The notes beneath the pieces are model-generated. The model searched no databases and was not told where the DNA came from. It saw only the letters and a list, made by a program, of their open reading frames with translations. Both the position numbers and the translations under genes were made by a program. Shown here one piece after another: positions 51,351 to 60,130 of a stretch of 64,000 nt of DNA (positions within the stretch are counted from its first letter, which is position 1; every line of letters begins with the position of its first letter). The DNA is from Streptomyces sp. 3214.6 (GTDB lineage Bacteria > Actinomycetota > Actinomycetes > Streptomycetales > Streptomycetaceae): assembly GCF_900129855.1 (NCBI RefSeq), contig NZ_LT670819.1:8990001-9054000 (forward strand). Reading direction: 5' to 3'.

Positions 51351-52011
51351 CAACCTCGCCTTCCCCTGGGCCCGGAGCTACGACGCCGACCAGCTCGCCG
51401 CGTTCATTGAGGACCTGTGGGGTGCCGCCTCGGGCGACGACGACCTCAAGACGCTCGACGCCATCGAGGCCGCCGTCGCCAAGCACCGTCCGCTGCGGGA
51501 GTGCCCGATCACCAAGCGCGAAGCGGAGTTCCTCACGTACATGGCTGAGGGACTCACCTACGAGCAGGTCACGATCGTGGTTGGCCGCTCACGCGACAGC
51601 GTGCGGACGACCTACTCCACGGCATTCAGCAAGCTCGGCGCGCGCTGCGGTGCCCAGGCCGTAGCCATCGCCCTCCACAACGGCTGGCTTCCCACCCTCC
51701 GTCTGCCCGACCCGCCGAAGCCTCTCGCCATGCATGGCCCACGCAACTGGCGAGCCCTCCACGCCGAGGCCGCAGCGCAGATGCGCGCACACCCCCTGTC
51801 GTTCGTAGACGTCGGCCCGTACGCCTCCCGCAACTCCGCCTCACAGGCGGCCCGCCGAGTCAACTTGGGCCTGATCCCCGAGTTCAATCCGGCCGGAGCC
51901 TTCGAGGCGCGCCCCCACCGCATCGAGCGGACCCGCTGGGGTCTGCGCATGCGCTACCTCGGCGAGCCCGCCGCCCCCACCACCCCGACCCCGGAGAGGA
52001 CTGCGCCATGA
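51340..52011 (+). CDS. LuxR-type HTH protein
   Basis: A 223-residue regulator. ITKREAEFLTYMAEGLTYEQVTIVVGRSRDSVRTTYSTAFSKLG (about 58-105) is a LuxR-type four-helix HTH in mid-protein. No receiver or ligand domain is recognisable before it. The C-terminal part (QMRAHPLSFVDVGPYASRNSASQAARRVNLGL) looks like a second DNA-binding region. It may control element genes. Start overlaps the previous gene by 11 bases. Confidence 0.78.
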   Translation: MAADNLAFPWARSYDADQLAAFIEDLWGAASGDDDLKTLDAIEAAVAKHRPLRECPITKREAEFLTYMAEGLTYEQVTIVVGRSRDSVRTTYSTAFSKLGARCGAQAVAIALHNGWLPTLRLPDPPKPLAMHGPRNWRALHAEAAAQMRAHPLSFVDVGPYASRNSASQAARRVNLGLIPEFNPAGAFEARPHRIERTRWGLRMRYLGEPAAPTTPTPERTAP

Positions 52012-52376
52012 GCGCCCGCACGCTCGACTTCCGCATCCACGTCGTCGCTGACGACTGGCTCGCCATGGCCACCCGGGCCCAGCTACACGACCTGGCCGAA
52101 CAGTTCCCCGTCGGAGTCCGCGTCCGCCATGCCTGCGGCCGCGAGGGCACTGTGGCCCTGGACCAGCCGGAGCACGTCCCTGGCACCTTCGACGGACACC
52201 CGACGGCCGTCTGCCTGGCGGGCCCTTCCGGCACCGAACCGTGGCTGTTCGTCACCTGGGACAACGAATACGACCTTGTCTGGCGCGTATGGGTGCCCGT
52301 CTCGAAGATCAGCAAGGGCCGAGCCCCGGCCGTGAACCGGCCCGGCAACACGGCCCGGATCGGGGGCCGTCGATGA
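52008..52376 (+). CDS. Hypothetical protein
   Basis: A 122-residue protein with an SH3-like beta pattern: FPVGVRVRHACGREGTVALDQ, then PWLFVTWDNEYDLVWRVWVPVSKIS. This resembles small barrel domains. It overlaps both neighbours by four bases (ATGA). Function unknown. Confidence 0.65.
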   Translation: MSARTLDFRIHVVADDWLAMATRAQLHDLAEQFPVGVRVRHACGREGTVALDQPEHVPGTFDGHPTAVCLAGPSGTEPWLFVTWDNEYDLVWRVWVPVSKISKGRAPAVNRPGNTARIGGRR

Positions 52377-52843
52377 GGCATGCGGTCATCAGCGCCTCCG
52401 GAGAGCTCACCCACCACGAAGGCGAGCTGGACTGGGAGACGGTCATCGGAGTCGAGGGCAAGGCGCGCGTGCACCTGCCAGGCCTCGCCGTGGCTGGCTG
52501 GGTCAACGACGTCGGCCTGCGCTTCCCGGAGCGCTACCCGCGCAACATCCCCGGCTCGTGCGTGCTCGCCGCCCTCGGCGCGCCGATCCAGCCGTACGCC
52601 GGGCCGATCGTGTTCACCGGCTGGAACCCCGGCAACACCGCGCGCGGCCTGATCGAGATCGAGCCGCTGCCTCAGCCCGTGACCACCCTCGACATGATGC
52701 ACGGCAACGTCCTGAAGGCCATCGCTGGCCAGACGCCGCGCGACTTCTCACCCAGCTGGGCCGAGCAGATGCGCGAGATCGCCGAGCACGCCCGCACCGC
52801 ACCCACCCCCGGCATCACGATCCGGACGGTGACGCTGCGATGA
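52373..52843 (+). CDS. Hypothetical protein
   Basis: A 156-residue protein, VISASGELTHHEGELDWETVIGVEGKARVHLPG followed by NIPGSCVLAALGAPIQPYAGPIVFTGWN. It resembles hypothetical proteins of actinobacterial mobile elements; no function is known. Overlaps by four bases at both ends. Confidence 0.65.
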   Translation: MRHAVISASGELTHHEGELDWETVIGVEGKARVHLPGLAVAGWVNDVGLRFPERYPRNIPGSCVLAALGAPIQPYAGPIVFTGWNPGNTARGLIEIEPLPQPVTTLDMMHGNVLKAIAGQTPRDFSPSWAEQMREIAEHARTAPTPGITIRTVTLR

Positions 52844-54288
52844 AGACTTCGCGCCCGGCGTCAACGCCGACCACCGCCGCCGCTCTGTCCCAGGCCGCAG
52901 TGGAAGCCAAGGCAGAACAGGGGCAGACCGAAGCCGCCCCGGTGACGCTGCCTGCGCCGGGCGCGAACTCGACCCCCTGTCCGGCGTCAACGTCGTCCGA
53001 CGCCCAAAGGACCGAGGAAGCGAAGACGGAGGAGGAGCGCGCCATCCGCGTTGCTCGCGCTCCCAAGATCCCGTCTGCGCCGGACAGGGCCCCTGCCCCC
53101 CGTACGTCGTTCACGTCACCCGCCACCGACGACAGGACCGGTGCTGCGGGAGCGAAGGCCGGAGAGGAGCCGCGAGTGAAGCAGGCACCTGAGACCCGAC
53201 CTGCGCCGTACGGGTACCAGGCCGGGCCGGAGGCGGCTCGCACCGCTTCCGGCCCGGTCACCCCAACAGCCCGCCTGCTGCTGCCCGCCGGTGCTCCCGA
53301 GGACGCCTGGCACGCTGCACGCCAAGGCGGGGCTGGCGGAAGCGACGTCGCCGCGATCCTTGGCATGGATGGGCACGGGGGTGCCCTGCGTGTCTGGCTG
53401 GAGAAGACCGGCCAAGCACGCCCCGAGCGAGACCGGCGGCTGGAGCGATCCGCCCGGCGCGGTCACCGGCTCGAAGGGCTCGTCGCCGAGTTCTTCGCCG
53501 AGGAATCCGGCCTGACCGTTCTCGATTCGCCGGGCACTCTCCAGCACGTCGACCACCCGCACTGGATCGCCAACCCGGACCGGCTGGCCGTCGCCCCCGA
53601 CGACCAAGCCGGAGACGGACTGGGAGTGCTGGAGTGCAAGACGCGTACCTGGCGCTCCGCCCGCACCGAGGGCTGGCACGGCGACGAAGCCCCGGACCGC
53701 CCCGCCATCCAGGCCCACTGGTACCTGACCGTCACGGGCTACCGGTTCGCCTACGTTGCTGGGCTCATCGATGACGACCTCGAATGGTTCCGCCTGGAGC
53801 GGGACGAAGAACTGTGCGGGCTCCTCGCTGATGCCGTCGACCGCTTCTGGCACGACCACGTGCTGCCTGGCATCCCGCCGAAGGCCGACGGCTCGCACGC
53901 CACCACTGAGCTCCTCGCCCAGCTTTGGGACGCCCGGGAGGAAGCCGCCGTCGAGGTCGACCCGGTCGAGGCGATGTTCCTGAACCAGCGCCGCCGCGAA
54001 CTGAAGGAGCGGCAGTCCCGGCTGGAGACCGAGCTCACCGAGGTCGAGAACCGCATGCGGCAGCTCGCCGGGGACGCCGAGGTCGTCACCGTGGGCGGCA
54101 AGCCGGTCTTCACCTGGCGGCAGAACGGCCAGTTCGCCCACGCCCGTTTCCGCGACGAGATGCCCGAACTGGCCGCCCAGTACACCCAACTGGTCTCGGC
54201 AGTCGACGCCGACCGGCTCGCCGCAGACCAACCCGAGACCTACCGCAAGTACCGGGCGCGCGTCCTGCGTACGCCCTCGGAGGGATGA
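52840..54288 (+). CDS. YqaJ family viral recombinase / exonuclease
   Basis: A 482-residue protein. About 160 low-complexity Ala/Pro/Glu-rich residues come first, then the YqaJ nuclease domain (about 160-360): GGSDVAAILGMDGHGGALRVW, HWIANPDRLAV and GVLECKTRTW (the Asp, Glu-x-Lys catalytic set). The C-terminus has a coiled-coil (RRRELKERQSRLETELTEVENRMRQLAG). Such enzymes digest one DNA strand so that RecT can anneal the other. The disordered N-terminal extension is unusual. RecT follows after three bases. Confidence 0.9.
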   Translation: MKTSRPASTPTTAAALSQAAVEAKAEQGQTEAAPVTLPAPGANSTPCPASTSSDAQRTEEAKTEEERAIRVARAPKIPSAPDRAPAPRTSFTSPATDDRTGAAGAKAGEEPRVKQAPETRPAPYGYQAGPEAARTASGPVTPTARLLLPAGAPEDAWHAARQGGAGGSDVAAILGMDGHGGALRVWLEKTGQARPERDRRLERSARRGHRLEGLVAEFFAEESGLTVLDSPGTLQHVDHPHWIANPDRLAVAPDDQAGDGLGVLECKTRTWRSARTEGWHGDEAPDRPAIQAHWYLTVTGYRFAYVAGLIDDDLEWFRLERDEELCGLLADAVDRFWHDHVLPGIPPKADGSHATTELLAQLWDAREEAAVEVDPVEAMFLNQRRRELKERQSRLETELTEVENRMRQLAGDAEVVTVGGKPVFTWRQNGQFAHARFRDEMPELAAQYTQLVSAVDADRLAADQPETYRKYRARVLRTPSEG

Positions 54289-54291
54289 CCG

Positions 54292-55203
54292 ATGTCTGAC
54301 CTGAAGGGCCGCCTGAAGGCGGCCACCGACGGAGCCGATGATCAGCAGCCCGAGCAGGCTGCGGTCACCGACCTCGCCGTCAGCGACACGGCCCTGCAAT
54401 GGCTCCAGAGCCGCGCGGCCTACTTCACGGACGCGCTGCCCCGGCACGTCGACCGCGCGCACTTCATGAGCGTCGCACTGGCCGTGATGCCGAGCCTGGA
54501 GCGCTGTACGCACGCCAGCGTCCATCAGGCGTTCCTGGCCTGTGCCCGCTTCGGTCTGGAGCCGGACGGCCGACAGGCAGCGATCATCCCGTACGGCGAG
54601 ACCGCGACGTTCCAGCCGATGTACCAGGGTCTGATCGAGCTGATGTACCGCCATCCGCGCGTCGACTCCGTGCATTTCGGGTGGGTGCGGGAGCGGGACC
54701 AGTGGGACTACACGCCCACCGAGCCGTCGCCGAAGGACTTCTTCCACAAGCCGCGCATCGACCTGTCCGACGAAGAGCGCGGCCCCGTGATCCTCGCCTA
54801 CGCCTTCGCGTGGATCGATGGCCGCCGCTCCCAGGTCATCATCCTCAACCGGTCCCAGGCCGAGCAGATCCGGAACAAGTACTCCAAGGCGTTCAAGAAG
54901 GCCGAGAGGCAGAACACCAAGGACTCACCTTGGCACACCGACTTCGACGCCATGTGGGCCAAGTCCTGCGTGCTGCGCCTGCGGAAGGTCGTTCCGACGT
55001 CTACGGAACTCGCCGAGTTGGTCGAGATGGACGACGACCTCGACGACGGCTCGTCTGCGCCGCCGGTCATCCGAGGAACCGTCATCGCCCGCGACGACCA
55101 GTCCCACGGCGGTGAGCAGCCGCCGTCGGCCGCCGCTTGGCCGGAGACCACGCAGCCCGGATCCCGCTCGCGCGAGGGCTCCGAGGGCGGTGAGCAGGAG
55201 TGA
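54292..55203 (+). CDS. recT: RecT family single-strand annealing recombinase
   Basis: A 303-residue RecT protein: VALAVMPSLERCTHASVHQAFLACARFGLEPDG, ATFQPMYQGLIELMYRHPRV and the later MWAKSCVLRLRKVVPTS are the family core. The last ~60 residues are acidic and Ser/Gly-rich. It anneals single-stranded DNA produced by the upstream YqaJ nuclease during phage recombination. The ATG at 54292 lies three bases after the YqaJ stop. Confidence 0.95.
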   Translation: MSDLKGRLKAATDGADDQQPEQAAVTDLAVSDTALQWLQSRAAYFTDALPRHVDRAHFMSVALAVMPSLERCTHASVHQAFLACARFGLEPDGRQAAIIPYGETATFQPMYQGLIELMYRHPRVDSVHFGWVRERDQWDYTPTEPSPKDFFHKPRIDLSDEERGPVILAYAFAWIDGRRSQVIILNRSQAEQIRNKYSKAFKKAERQNTKDSPWHTDFDAMWAKSCVLRLRKVVPTSTELAELVEMDDDLDDGSSAPPVIRGTVIARDDQSHGGEQPPSAAAWPETTQPGSRSREGSEGGEQE

Positions 55204-55559
55204 GCGCCCCCGAAGTTGACGCAGCCATCCAGCAGCTGGCGTCGCGCGGCATCCGAGCCTTGACGGCCGACGAGTGGACCTATCAGGCAGCCCTCGACAT
55301 CGTCCGCGAGAGCCGCCGACGGCAGGAAGACTCCCGCATCGTCCGCATGGCCGGCCACTGGGGTGAAGGCCTCGCCGACGACATCTCCCAGGCGACCGGC
55401 CTGGCCGCCGGGGACATCGCGGCTGTTCTGCTGTACGCGTCGTCCTGGGTCGGCGGCCTGGGCATGGTGCAGGGCCTCAGCCGGGACACCTCGATGGCCG
55501 TGCTCTCCTGCGCCGCCGACGAGCTGGACCGACGCGCGAACGGCGGTGCGACGCCGTGA
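55200..55559 (+). CDS. Hypothetical protein
   Basis: A 119-residue helical protein, with VDAAIQQLASRGIRALTADEWTYQAALDIVRESRRRQ and VRMAGHWGEGLADDISQATGLAAGDIAAVLLYAS. No family is recognised; the position after recT suggests a role in DNA work. GTG start overlaps the recT stop by four bases. Confidence 0.65.
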   Translation: MSAPEVDAAIQQLASRGIRALTADEWTYQAALDIVRESRRRQEDSRIVRMAGHWGEGLADDISQATGLAAGDIAAVLLYASSWVGGLGMVQGLSRDTSMAVLSCAADELDRRANGGATP

Positions 55560-55753
55560 ACACCGCGATCCGAGACTTCAACGGGCCGCCCCGCTACTTG
55601 GCGGTCGGCCACTGCGTCGACTGCGGAAGGGCGAGCTATCTGTCTCGCCGAGACGCCAAGCGCGCCGCGAAGGGCATGTTCCCCGGCCGGCACCACCGGC
55701 CCGTCCAGTGCGGTGACCGTTGGCACCTCCAGCGGATGGGAGGTGGGTCCTGA
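55556..55753 (+). CDS. Small protein with zinc-ribbon-like cysteines
   Basis: A 65-residue basic protein. GHCVDCGRASYLSRRDAKRAAKGMFPGRHHRPVQCGDRWH contains a CxxC and later Cys/His residues that could bind zinc, in the style of small element proteins next to RusA. GTG start overlaps the previous stop by four bases; TGATG links it to RusA. Confidence 0.65.
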   Translation: MNTAIRDFNGPPRYLAVGHCVDCGRASYLSRRDAKRAAKGMFPGRHHRPVQCGDRWHLQRMGGGS

Positions 55754-56238
55754 TGACCGCTCCCGCTCTCCATCTGACCGTCTACGGCACGCCAGCCCCT
55801 CAGGGCTCGAAGAACCGCAACGCGGCCGGGGCCCTGTATGAGTCGTCGGCGAAGGTGAGGCCGTGGCGTCAGGACGTGAAGACGGCCGCCCTGGACGCGC
55901 TGCTCCACGACGAGGCATGGGTCGCCCTGAGCGGCGCGGTGTGGCTGGACGTGCAGTTCAGCCTGCGCCGCCCGAAGCACCACTTCGGCACCGGGAAGAA
56001 CGCCGGCCTCCTGAAGGCTTCCGCGCCCCCGTACCCGACCGGCACCCCTGACCTGGACAAGCTCGTGCGCTCCACCCAGGACGCGCTGAAGGACGCCGGG
56101 GTCCTCGCCGACGACAGCGTCGTCGCCACTCTGTCCGCCTCCAAGGTCTACGTGCTCTGGGGCGACTCCCTCCGCACCCCCGGCGCCGTCATCAAGGTCT
56201 GGCGCCTCACCGACTTCCTCAAGGAGCCCACCCCGTGA
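55753..56238 (+). CDS. RusA family crossover junction endonuclease
   Basis: A 161-residue RusA-type Holliday junction resolvase: VYGTPAPQGSKNRNAAGALYES at the N-terminus, KVRPWRQDVKTAAL, and the metal site TGTPDLDKLVRSTQDALKDAGVLADDSVV with paired Asp residues. It cuts branched DNA made in recombination or replication. It completes the YqaJ-RecT-RusA set and overlaps neighbours by one and four bases. Confidence 0.93.
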   Translation: MTAPALHLTVYGTPAPQGSKNRNAAGALYESSAKVRPWRQDVKTAALDALLHDEAWVALSGAVWLDVQFSLRRPKHHFGTGKNAGLLKASAPPYPTGTPDLDKLVRSTQDALKDAGVLADDSVVATLSASKVYVLWGDSLRTPGAVIKVWRLTDFLKEPTP

Positions 56239-56750
56239 CGCAGTTGAAGTTTGACGCCAAGGTCTCGGCGAGCGCTCAGGAGGCGCTGGAGTCGCATGTC
56301 CGGCCGATGTACGACGCGCCCGGCAGCCGCCGCATGGCCATCATCGAGTTCGCGCACATCGAGCGAGTCGAGCCCGCACCCGGCACCGAGAAGGAGCCGA
56401 GCGTCAAGGTCCGCATCGTCGGCCTGGAGCTGCCCAACAAGGAGCAGGAAGGCTCCGTCCGCGAGGCGCAGCGCTTCCTCCACCTCCAGCGAACCGCACG
56501 CGGAACGCTCGACGACGACGGCCAACTCGAACTCAGCGACAGCACACTGCGGTTGACCGGCGGAATGCTCGCCTACATCGAGACCGCCCGCCTGCGCGCC
56601 GGCCTCGCCCACTGGCGCGAGTACGCCCAGCGCCTGGTCCACGGACCCGAGCTGACGCTCACCGAGGTCCGGCACGAGATGCAGGCACTTGCCGAAGGTC
56701 TCACTGCGGTCCTCAACACCGCCCGCGATCACGGCGACGACGACTCCTGA
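56235..56750 (+). CDS. Hypothetical protein
   Basis: A 171-residue protein with DAKVSASAQEALESHVRPMYDAPGSRRMAIIEFAHIERVEPAPG and a beta-rich VKVRIVGLELPNKEQEG. It resembles conserved hypothetical proteins of actinophages. Function unknown. GTG start overlaps RusA by four bases; its 3' end precedes a 64-bp gap. Confidence 0.65.
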   Translation: MTQLKFDAKVSASAQEALESHVRPMYDAPGSRRMAIIEFAHIERVEPAPGTEKEPSVKVRIVGLELPNKEQEGSVREAQRFLHLQRTARGTLDDDGQLELSDSTLRLTGGMLAYIETARLRAGLAHWREYAQRLVHGPELTLTEVRHEMQALAEGLTAVLNTARDHGDDDS

Positions 56751-56814
56751 CACCCATCACGCGCCCATGAGGCGCCCATGACCTAACCCGCCCAGCCTGA
56801 AGGGAGGTGACCCC

Positions 56815-58044
56815 ATGCCTCAGAAAGTCCGCGTGCCGCTGCGTGTGATCGTCGGCTCGTATAGCGACGCCACCGTGTCCGTGTACGTCAAGATTGCGGC
56901 TCTGGACCGGCGTACGACCGGCTGCGAGGCGGGGGTTGCCTACCTCTCTGGGCTGCTCGGCCTGGCGCGCTCCACCGTCGAGCGGGCCCTGACGCAGCTG
57001 ATGCGTCCGGACCCGGCCGACGACGTGGTGGAGCTGACGAGCCAGCGGCGCACGCTCCCCGGCGGCGACGGTGAGACGGCGGTGCGCCGGATCCGCGCCA
57101 CCGATTGGACCCGTGAGCACGGCGGTTGGGTGCCGACGCGCGCCAGCGAGTCGCTCAGCCCGCGCCAGCTGCGTTGCTATGCGTCACTCAGCTACGCCAC
57201 GGCTACCGGCGTGCACATCACGCTCGCCGAGCTGGGGCGCGTTCTGCGCCACCGGTCGGGCAAGAAGGCTGGCGAGTCCCTGGACCCGCGGTCTGTGCGG
57301 CGGATCCTTCGCGGCCTCGAAGACCTGGGCTGGATCAGCGTCGAGCGGCGTGCCGGGTACCGGGGCCGTCACGTCTACACCGTGCACGACGAGCCTCTCC
57401 AGGACGTGCTGACTGCGGACTCTGGAGAGGGATCGGGTGGGGATCTTGGTGAGGGATCGCTACTAGAGGATCACCACCAGACTGACTCACCGGATGATCA
57501 ACCGCCCACTGCCGTCTTGGGTATCCGCCGTAGGCGAGAGCAGGTAGTAGCGCGAGGGGCTGTGGAAAACCCTCCGCTTCCCGCCGCGTACCGCCGCCCG
57601 TACGCCGGGCCGCAGCTGAGTCTCGCTCCGCGGATCTGGCGAGTCCTCGAACCGGTGAAGAGCCTGTTGCCGGGCCTGCCGCCGTACGTGGTCCGCGCGC
57701 TGGCCCGGGAGATCGGCCGCCAGCTCGACGAGGGCCAGGAACCGCAGCGGCTTCGCAGGCGGCTGGAGTTCCGGTTCGCCACCACGGACACCATCCGCGA
57801 CCCGGGCCGCTGGCTGCTCGGCGCGGCCATCGTCCGGCGCGGCTGCGGCCTGGCCGCCTGCGAGGCCGGCCGCCTCTGGCACACCGGCCAGGAGTGCGCC
57901 GCCTGCGCCCACACCCGCACTGCCACAGCCGCCCTGCGCCGACTCGAACGCGAACTCGACGAGCGCGAACGACAACTCGGCATCACTGCCCCCTACCAGC
58001 TGGCCGCCGCCCGCCCCGAGCACCCGCCCGGGAGGCACCGATGA
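56815..58044 (+). CDS. Winged-helix protein, possible replication initiator
   Basis: A 409-residue protein. Two winged-helix-like regions (about 20-70, VAYLSGLLGLARSTVERALTQLM, and about 105-190, LDPRSVRRILRGLEDLGWISVERR) precede an acidic linker and a C-terminal part with a possible zinc cluster (CGLAACEAGRLWHTGQECAAC). This resembles phage DNA-binding replication proteins of the helix-turn-helix type, but no helicase-loader or primase motif is visible. AAGGGAGGTGA lies directly before the ATG, the strongest ribosome site in the element, marking it as the start of a new block. Confidence 0.7.
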   Translation: MPQKVRVPLRVIVGSYSDATVSVYVKIAALDRRTTGCEAGVAYLSGLLGLARSTVERALTQLMRPDPADDVVELTSQRRTLPGGDGETAVRRIRATDWTREHGGWVPTRASESLSPRQLRCYASLSYATATGVHITLAELGRVLRHRSGKKAGESLDPRSVRRILRGLEDLGWISVERRAGYRGRHVYTVHDEPLQDVLTADSGEGSGGDLGEGSLLEDHHQTDSPDDQPPTAVLGIRRRREQVVARGAVENPPLPAAYRRPYAGPQLSLAPRIWRVLEPVKSLLPGLPPYVVRALAREIGRQLDEGQEPQRLRRRLEFRFATTDTIRDPGRWLLGAAIVRRGCGLAACEAGRLWHTGQECAACAHTRTATAALRRLERELDERERQLGITAPYQLAAARPEHPPGRHR

Positions 58045-58358
58045 CCAACACAGACGTCCCCCGACCGGCCACACCCCAGCTGCTCGCCCTCGCTGAGGCC
58101 GCCCGGCCGGACTGGTCCCCCGAGCTCCTGCGCGACGTCCTCGCACAGGTCCGCTGCCGGGAGGACATGAGCTTCGGCCGCTTGGTCGTCGCGATCGCCC
58201 AGCTGATCGCCGACCCGGAAGCCGAACCGCCCGACCTGCTCGCAGGGGTGCCAGAGCCGTGGCGACACCGCCGCCGGCCTCCCGCACCCGACACCGCCCA
58301 ACGCGGAGCCGCAGCCGTACGTGCGGCCCTGCACCACACCGATCCGACTGACACCTGA
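58041..58358 (+). CDS. Hypothetical protein
   Basis: A 105-residue protein: PQLLALAEAARPDWSPELLRDVLAQVRCREDMSFGRLVVAIAQLIADPEAEPPDLL is a helical core, with a basic Pro/Arg-rich tail. The DWSPE and EDMSFGRLV features recur in small Streptomyces element proteins. Function unknown. ATGA overlap with the upstream gene. Confidence 0.65.
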   Translation: MTNTDVPRPATPQLLALAEAARPDWSPELLRDVLAQVRCREDMSFGRLVVAIAQLIADPEAEPPDLLAGVPEPWRHRRRPPAPDTAQRGAAAVRAALHHTDPTDT

Positions 58359-58373
58359 AGGGAGGCGATGGCG

Positions 58374-58793
58374 ATGACCGCAACGGTGCACATCGGCCGT
58401 CGCACCACCCCGCACCGCCCGCACGCCAGCTTCCGCGAGCGCTGGGCCGCCTTCCAGCTCCGGCACTCCCGCCGTACGCAGGCCGCCTACTTCACCCGCC
58501 TGCACGACGCGCTGCCGCTGTCCGACCCCGACCGATACGCGCTGGAGTCCCCGGCCCTCGAGGACGCCTTCGCCCGCCTCGCCGCCGACCACCCCGAGGC
58601 GGTCACCCCCGCAGACGGGGGCCAGGCCGCGCGCGACGCCGACCGCGAGGTCCTGCTGCTCGCCGTGTGCGATCGCTGGTTCCGCGAGGCCCACGCCGGA
58701 CCCGAGCACCGCTGGCCCCCGGCGACGATCGCCGCCCACCAGCAGCTCCTCAACGACGTCCGAGCCTGCTTCCACCCTGGCGGTGACGCGTGA
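58374..58793 (+). CDS. Hypothetical protein
   Basis: A 139-residue helical, Arg/Ala-rich protein (RHSRRTQAAYFTRLHDALPLSDPDRYALESPALEDAFARL). No family recognised. The ATG at 58374 is chosen over 58368 because GGGAGG (58360-58365) lies eight bases before it but only two before the earlier one. Confidence 0.62.
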   Translation: MTATVHIGRRTTPHRPHASFRERWAAFQLRHSRRTQAAYFTRLHDALPLSDPDRYALESPALEDAFARLAADHPEAVTPADGGQAARDADREVLLLAVCDRWFREAHAGPEHRWPPATIAAHQQLLNDVRACFHPGGDA

Positions 58794-59125
58794 GCACCCA
58801 GGCCCCGGAGATGAAGGCGAGCGCCAAGACGCGGCGCTCCCTCGACGAGCAGCTGCACACGCTGTTCGGGCGCGCGGTGAAGGAAGTCCGCATCACCCGC
58901 GTCACCTGGCCGGAGGGCAAGAAGTGGGTGGCCATGGTCATCGGCACCCACGGCCGCGAGATCCCCGTGTACGACGGCGGCCTCCACCACCAGGCCGCGA
59001 TGGTCCTGCGGGACGCCTTCCCCGACGCCAACTGGAGCCGTGCCCAGGACTACACCGTGGCTGCTGGCGTCCTGCGCGAGCACGTCATCCGGACCCCCTC
59101 CAGCCTGCGAGGTGGCCAGCGGTGA
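58790..59125 (+). CDS. Hypothetical protein
   Basis: A 111-residue protein: TRRSLDEQLHTLFGRAVKEVRITRVTWPEGKKWVAMVIGTHGREIPVYDGGLHHQAAMVLRDAFP. The mixed alpha-beta pattern is compact, but no family is recognised. GTG start overlaps the upstream stop by four bases, as does its own stop with the next gene. Confidence 0.62.
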   Translation: MSTQAPEMKASAKTRRSLDEQLHTLFGRAVKEVRITRVTWPEGKKWVAMVIGTHGREIPVYDGGLHHQAAMVLRDAFPDANWSRAQDYTVAAGVLREHVIRTPSSLRGGQR

Positions 59126-59538
59126 GCCCCGACGACTACGACCGGCTCTACGCCGAGTCCCGCGACAGGCCGGCCTTCTCCAACGGAGACGAGGGCTACT
59201 CGTGGATGGCCGCGAACTGCGACCGCTGCATCCACGACAAGCCGGCCCGGCAGGGCGACGACGCGAACGGCTGCCCCCTGGTCCTCATCACACTGATGGG
59301 TCGCACCCCGGCGCAGTTCGTGGATGGTCCGCGCGACGAGAACGGCCTGTACTCCCGCTCGACGCAGTACGTCTGCACCGCGTTCCGCGGTGAGGACGAC
59401 CCCGACCCGACCCCGCGCCCCATCCCTGTACCGCCCGGGCAGGGGGAGCTGCTGCCTCGTGAGCCCTTCGAGGGGCACCGCATGCTCACTCTCTCGCCGG
59501 GCCAGGCCCCTGCCATCCAGGCGGGTGGTCAGCAGTGA
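59122..59538 (+). CDS. Cys-containing hypothetical protein
   Basis: A 138-residue protein. AANCDRCIHDKPARQG, NGCPLV and TQYVCTAF supply four cysteines spaced as in a small zinc or iron-sulphur site; similar short proteins occur in actinophages. The C-terminal third is Pro-rich. Function unknown. Coupled at both ends by GTGA overlaps. Confidence 0.62.
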   Translation: MSPDDYDRLYAESRDRPAFSNGDEGYSWMAANCDRCIHDKPARQGDDANGCPLVLITLMGRTPAQFVDGPRDENGLYSRSTQYVCTAFRGEDDPDPTPRPIPVPPGQGELLPREPFEGHRMLTLSPGQAPAIQAGGQQ

Positions 59539-59894
59539 GCCGCCCCAACGCCCGTCCACGGGTCGACCACCAGCACGCCGCCGACCAGGCTCGGCAGATG
59601 CCCGGTCAGTGGGTTCTCGCCGGAACGTACGGCAGCAGCGCGAGCGCCCAGTCGGCGGCGCTTCAGGTCCGCACCGGTGAGAAGGCGCCCGCCTACCGGC
59701 CCGCCGGGGCCTTCGAGGGCCGCACCTTGGTCACCCAGGACGGGGCCGACCTGTGGGTCCGGTACACGCGCTCGGACTCCCGCCTGCCCAGCGACTTCGC
59801 GGCCTCCATCGCCTCCGGCCTCACCGAGGACTTCGACGCCTTCTCCCGCCGCCTCGACGAGGCCACCACCAACACCACCAGGAGGACCGGATGA
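59535..59894 (+). CDS. Hypothetical protein
   Basis: A 119-residue protein with a beta-alpha pattern: PGQWVLAGTYGSSASAQSAALQVRTGEKAPAYRPAGAFEGRTLVTQDGADLWVRYTR, then an acidic helical tail. It is similar to repeatable small element proteins, but no function is known. GTGA and ATGA overlaps at its ends. Confidence 0.62.
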   Translation: MSRPNARPRVDHQHAADQARQMPGQWVLAGTYGSSASAQSAALQVRTGEKAPAYRPAGAFEGRTLVTQDGADLWVRYTRSDSRLPSDFAASIASGLTEDFDAFSRRLDEATTNTTRRTG

Positions 59895-60130
59895 CCGCGC
59901 CCCTCTTCGTTCGCCGCCTGCGCACGTACTTCGCCGACGTCCAGATCCGCCACCTGCGCGCCCAGCTCGCACAAGCCCACGACATCAACCGCAGCCTGGA
60001 GCAGAGACTCGCCGACCTCCAGGCCGCCAACGAGGGCGCATACCGGGAGCTCCGGCTGGCCACCGGTGGCCCGACTCTCGACGTGGAGCAGCCGTTCGGC
60101 CTCTTCCCGGTCAAGGACGGCACCACGTGA
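59891..60130 (+). CDS. Small coiled-coil protein
   Basis: A 79-residue protein: VRRLRTYFADVQIRHLRAQLAQAHDINRSLEQRLADLQAANEGAYRELRLA forms a likely coiled coil over about 45 residues. There is no membrane segment. It is translationally coupled to the next gene, which encodes a membrane-anchored coiled coil, so the two may pair. Confidence 0.65.
   Translation: MTAPLFVRRLRTYFADVQIRHLRAQLAQAHDINRSLEQRLADLQAANEGAYRELRLATGGPTLDVEQPFGLFPVKDGTT

Noticed and set aside
56815..58044. Plasmid-type RepSA/Rep protein of an actinomycete integrative conjugative element
   Set aside because: No rolling-circle motif or helicase signature is visible, and no FtsK-like transfer gene lies in the window.
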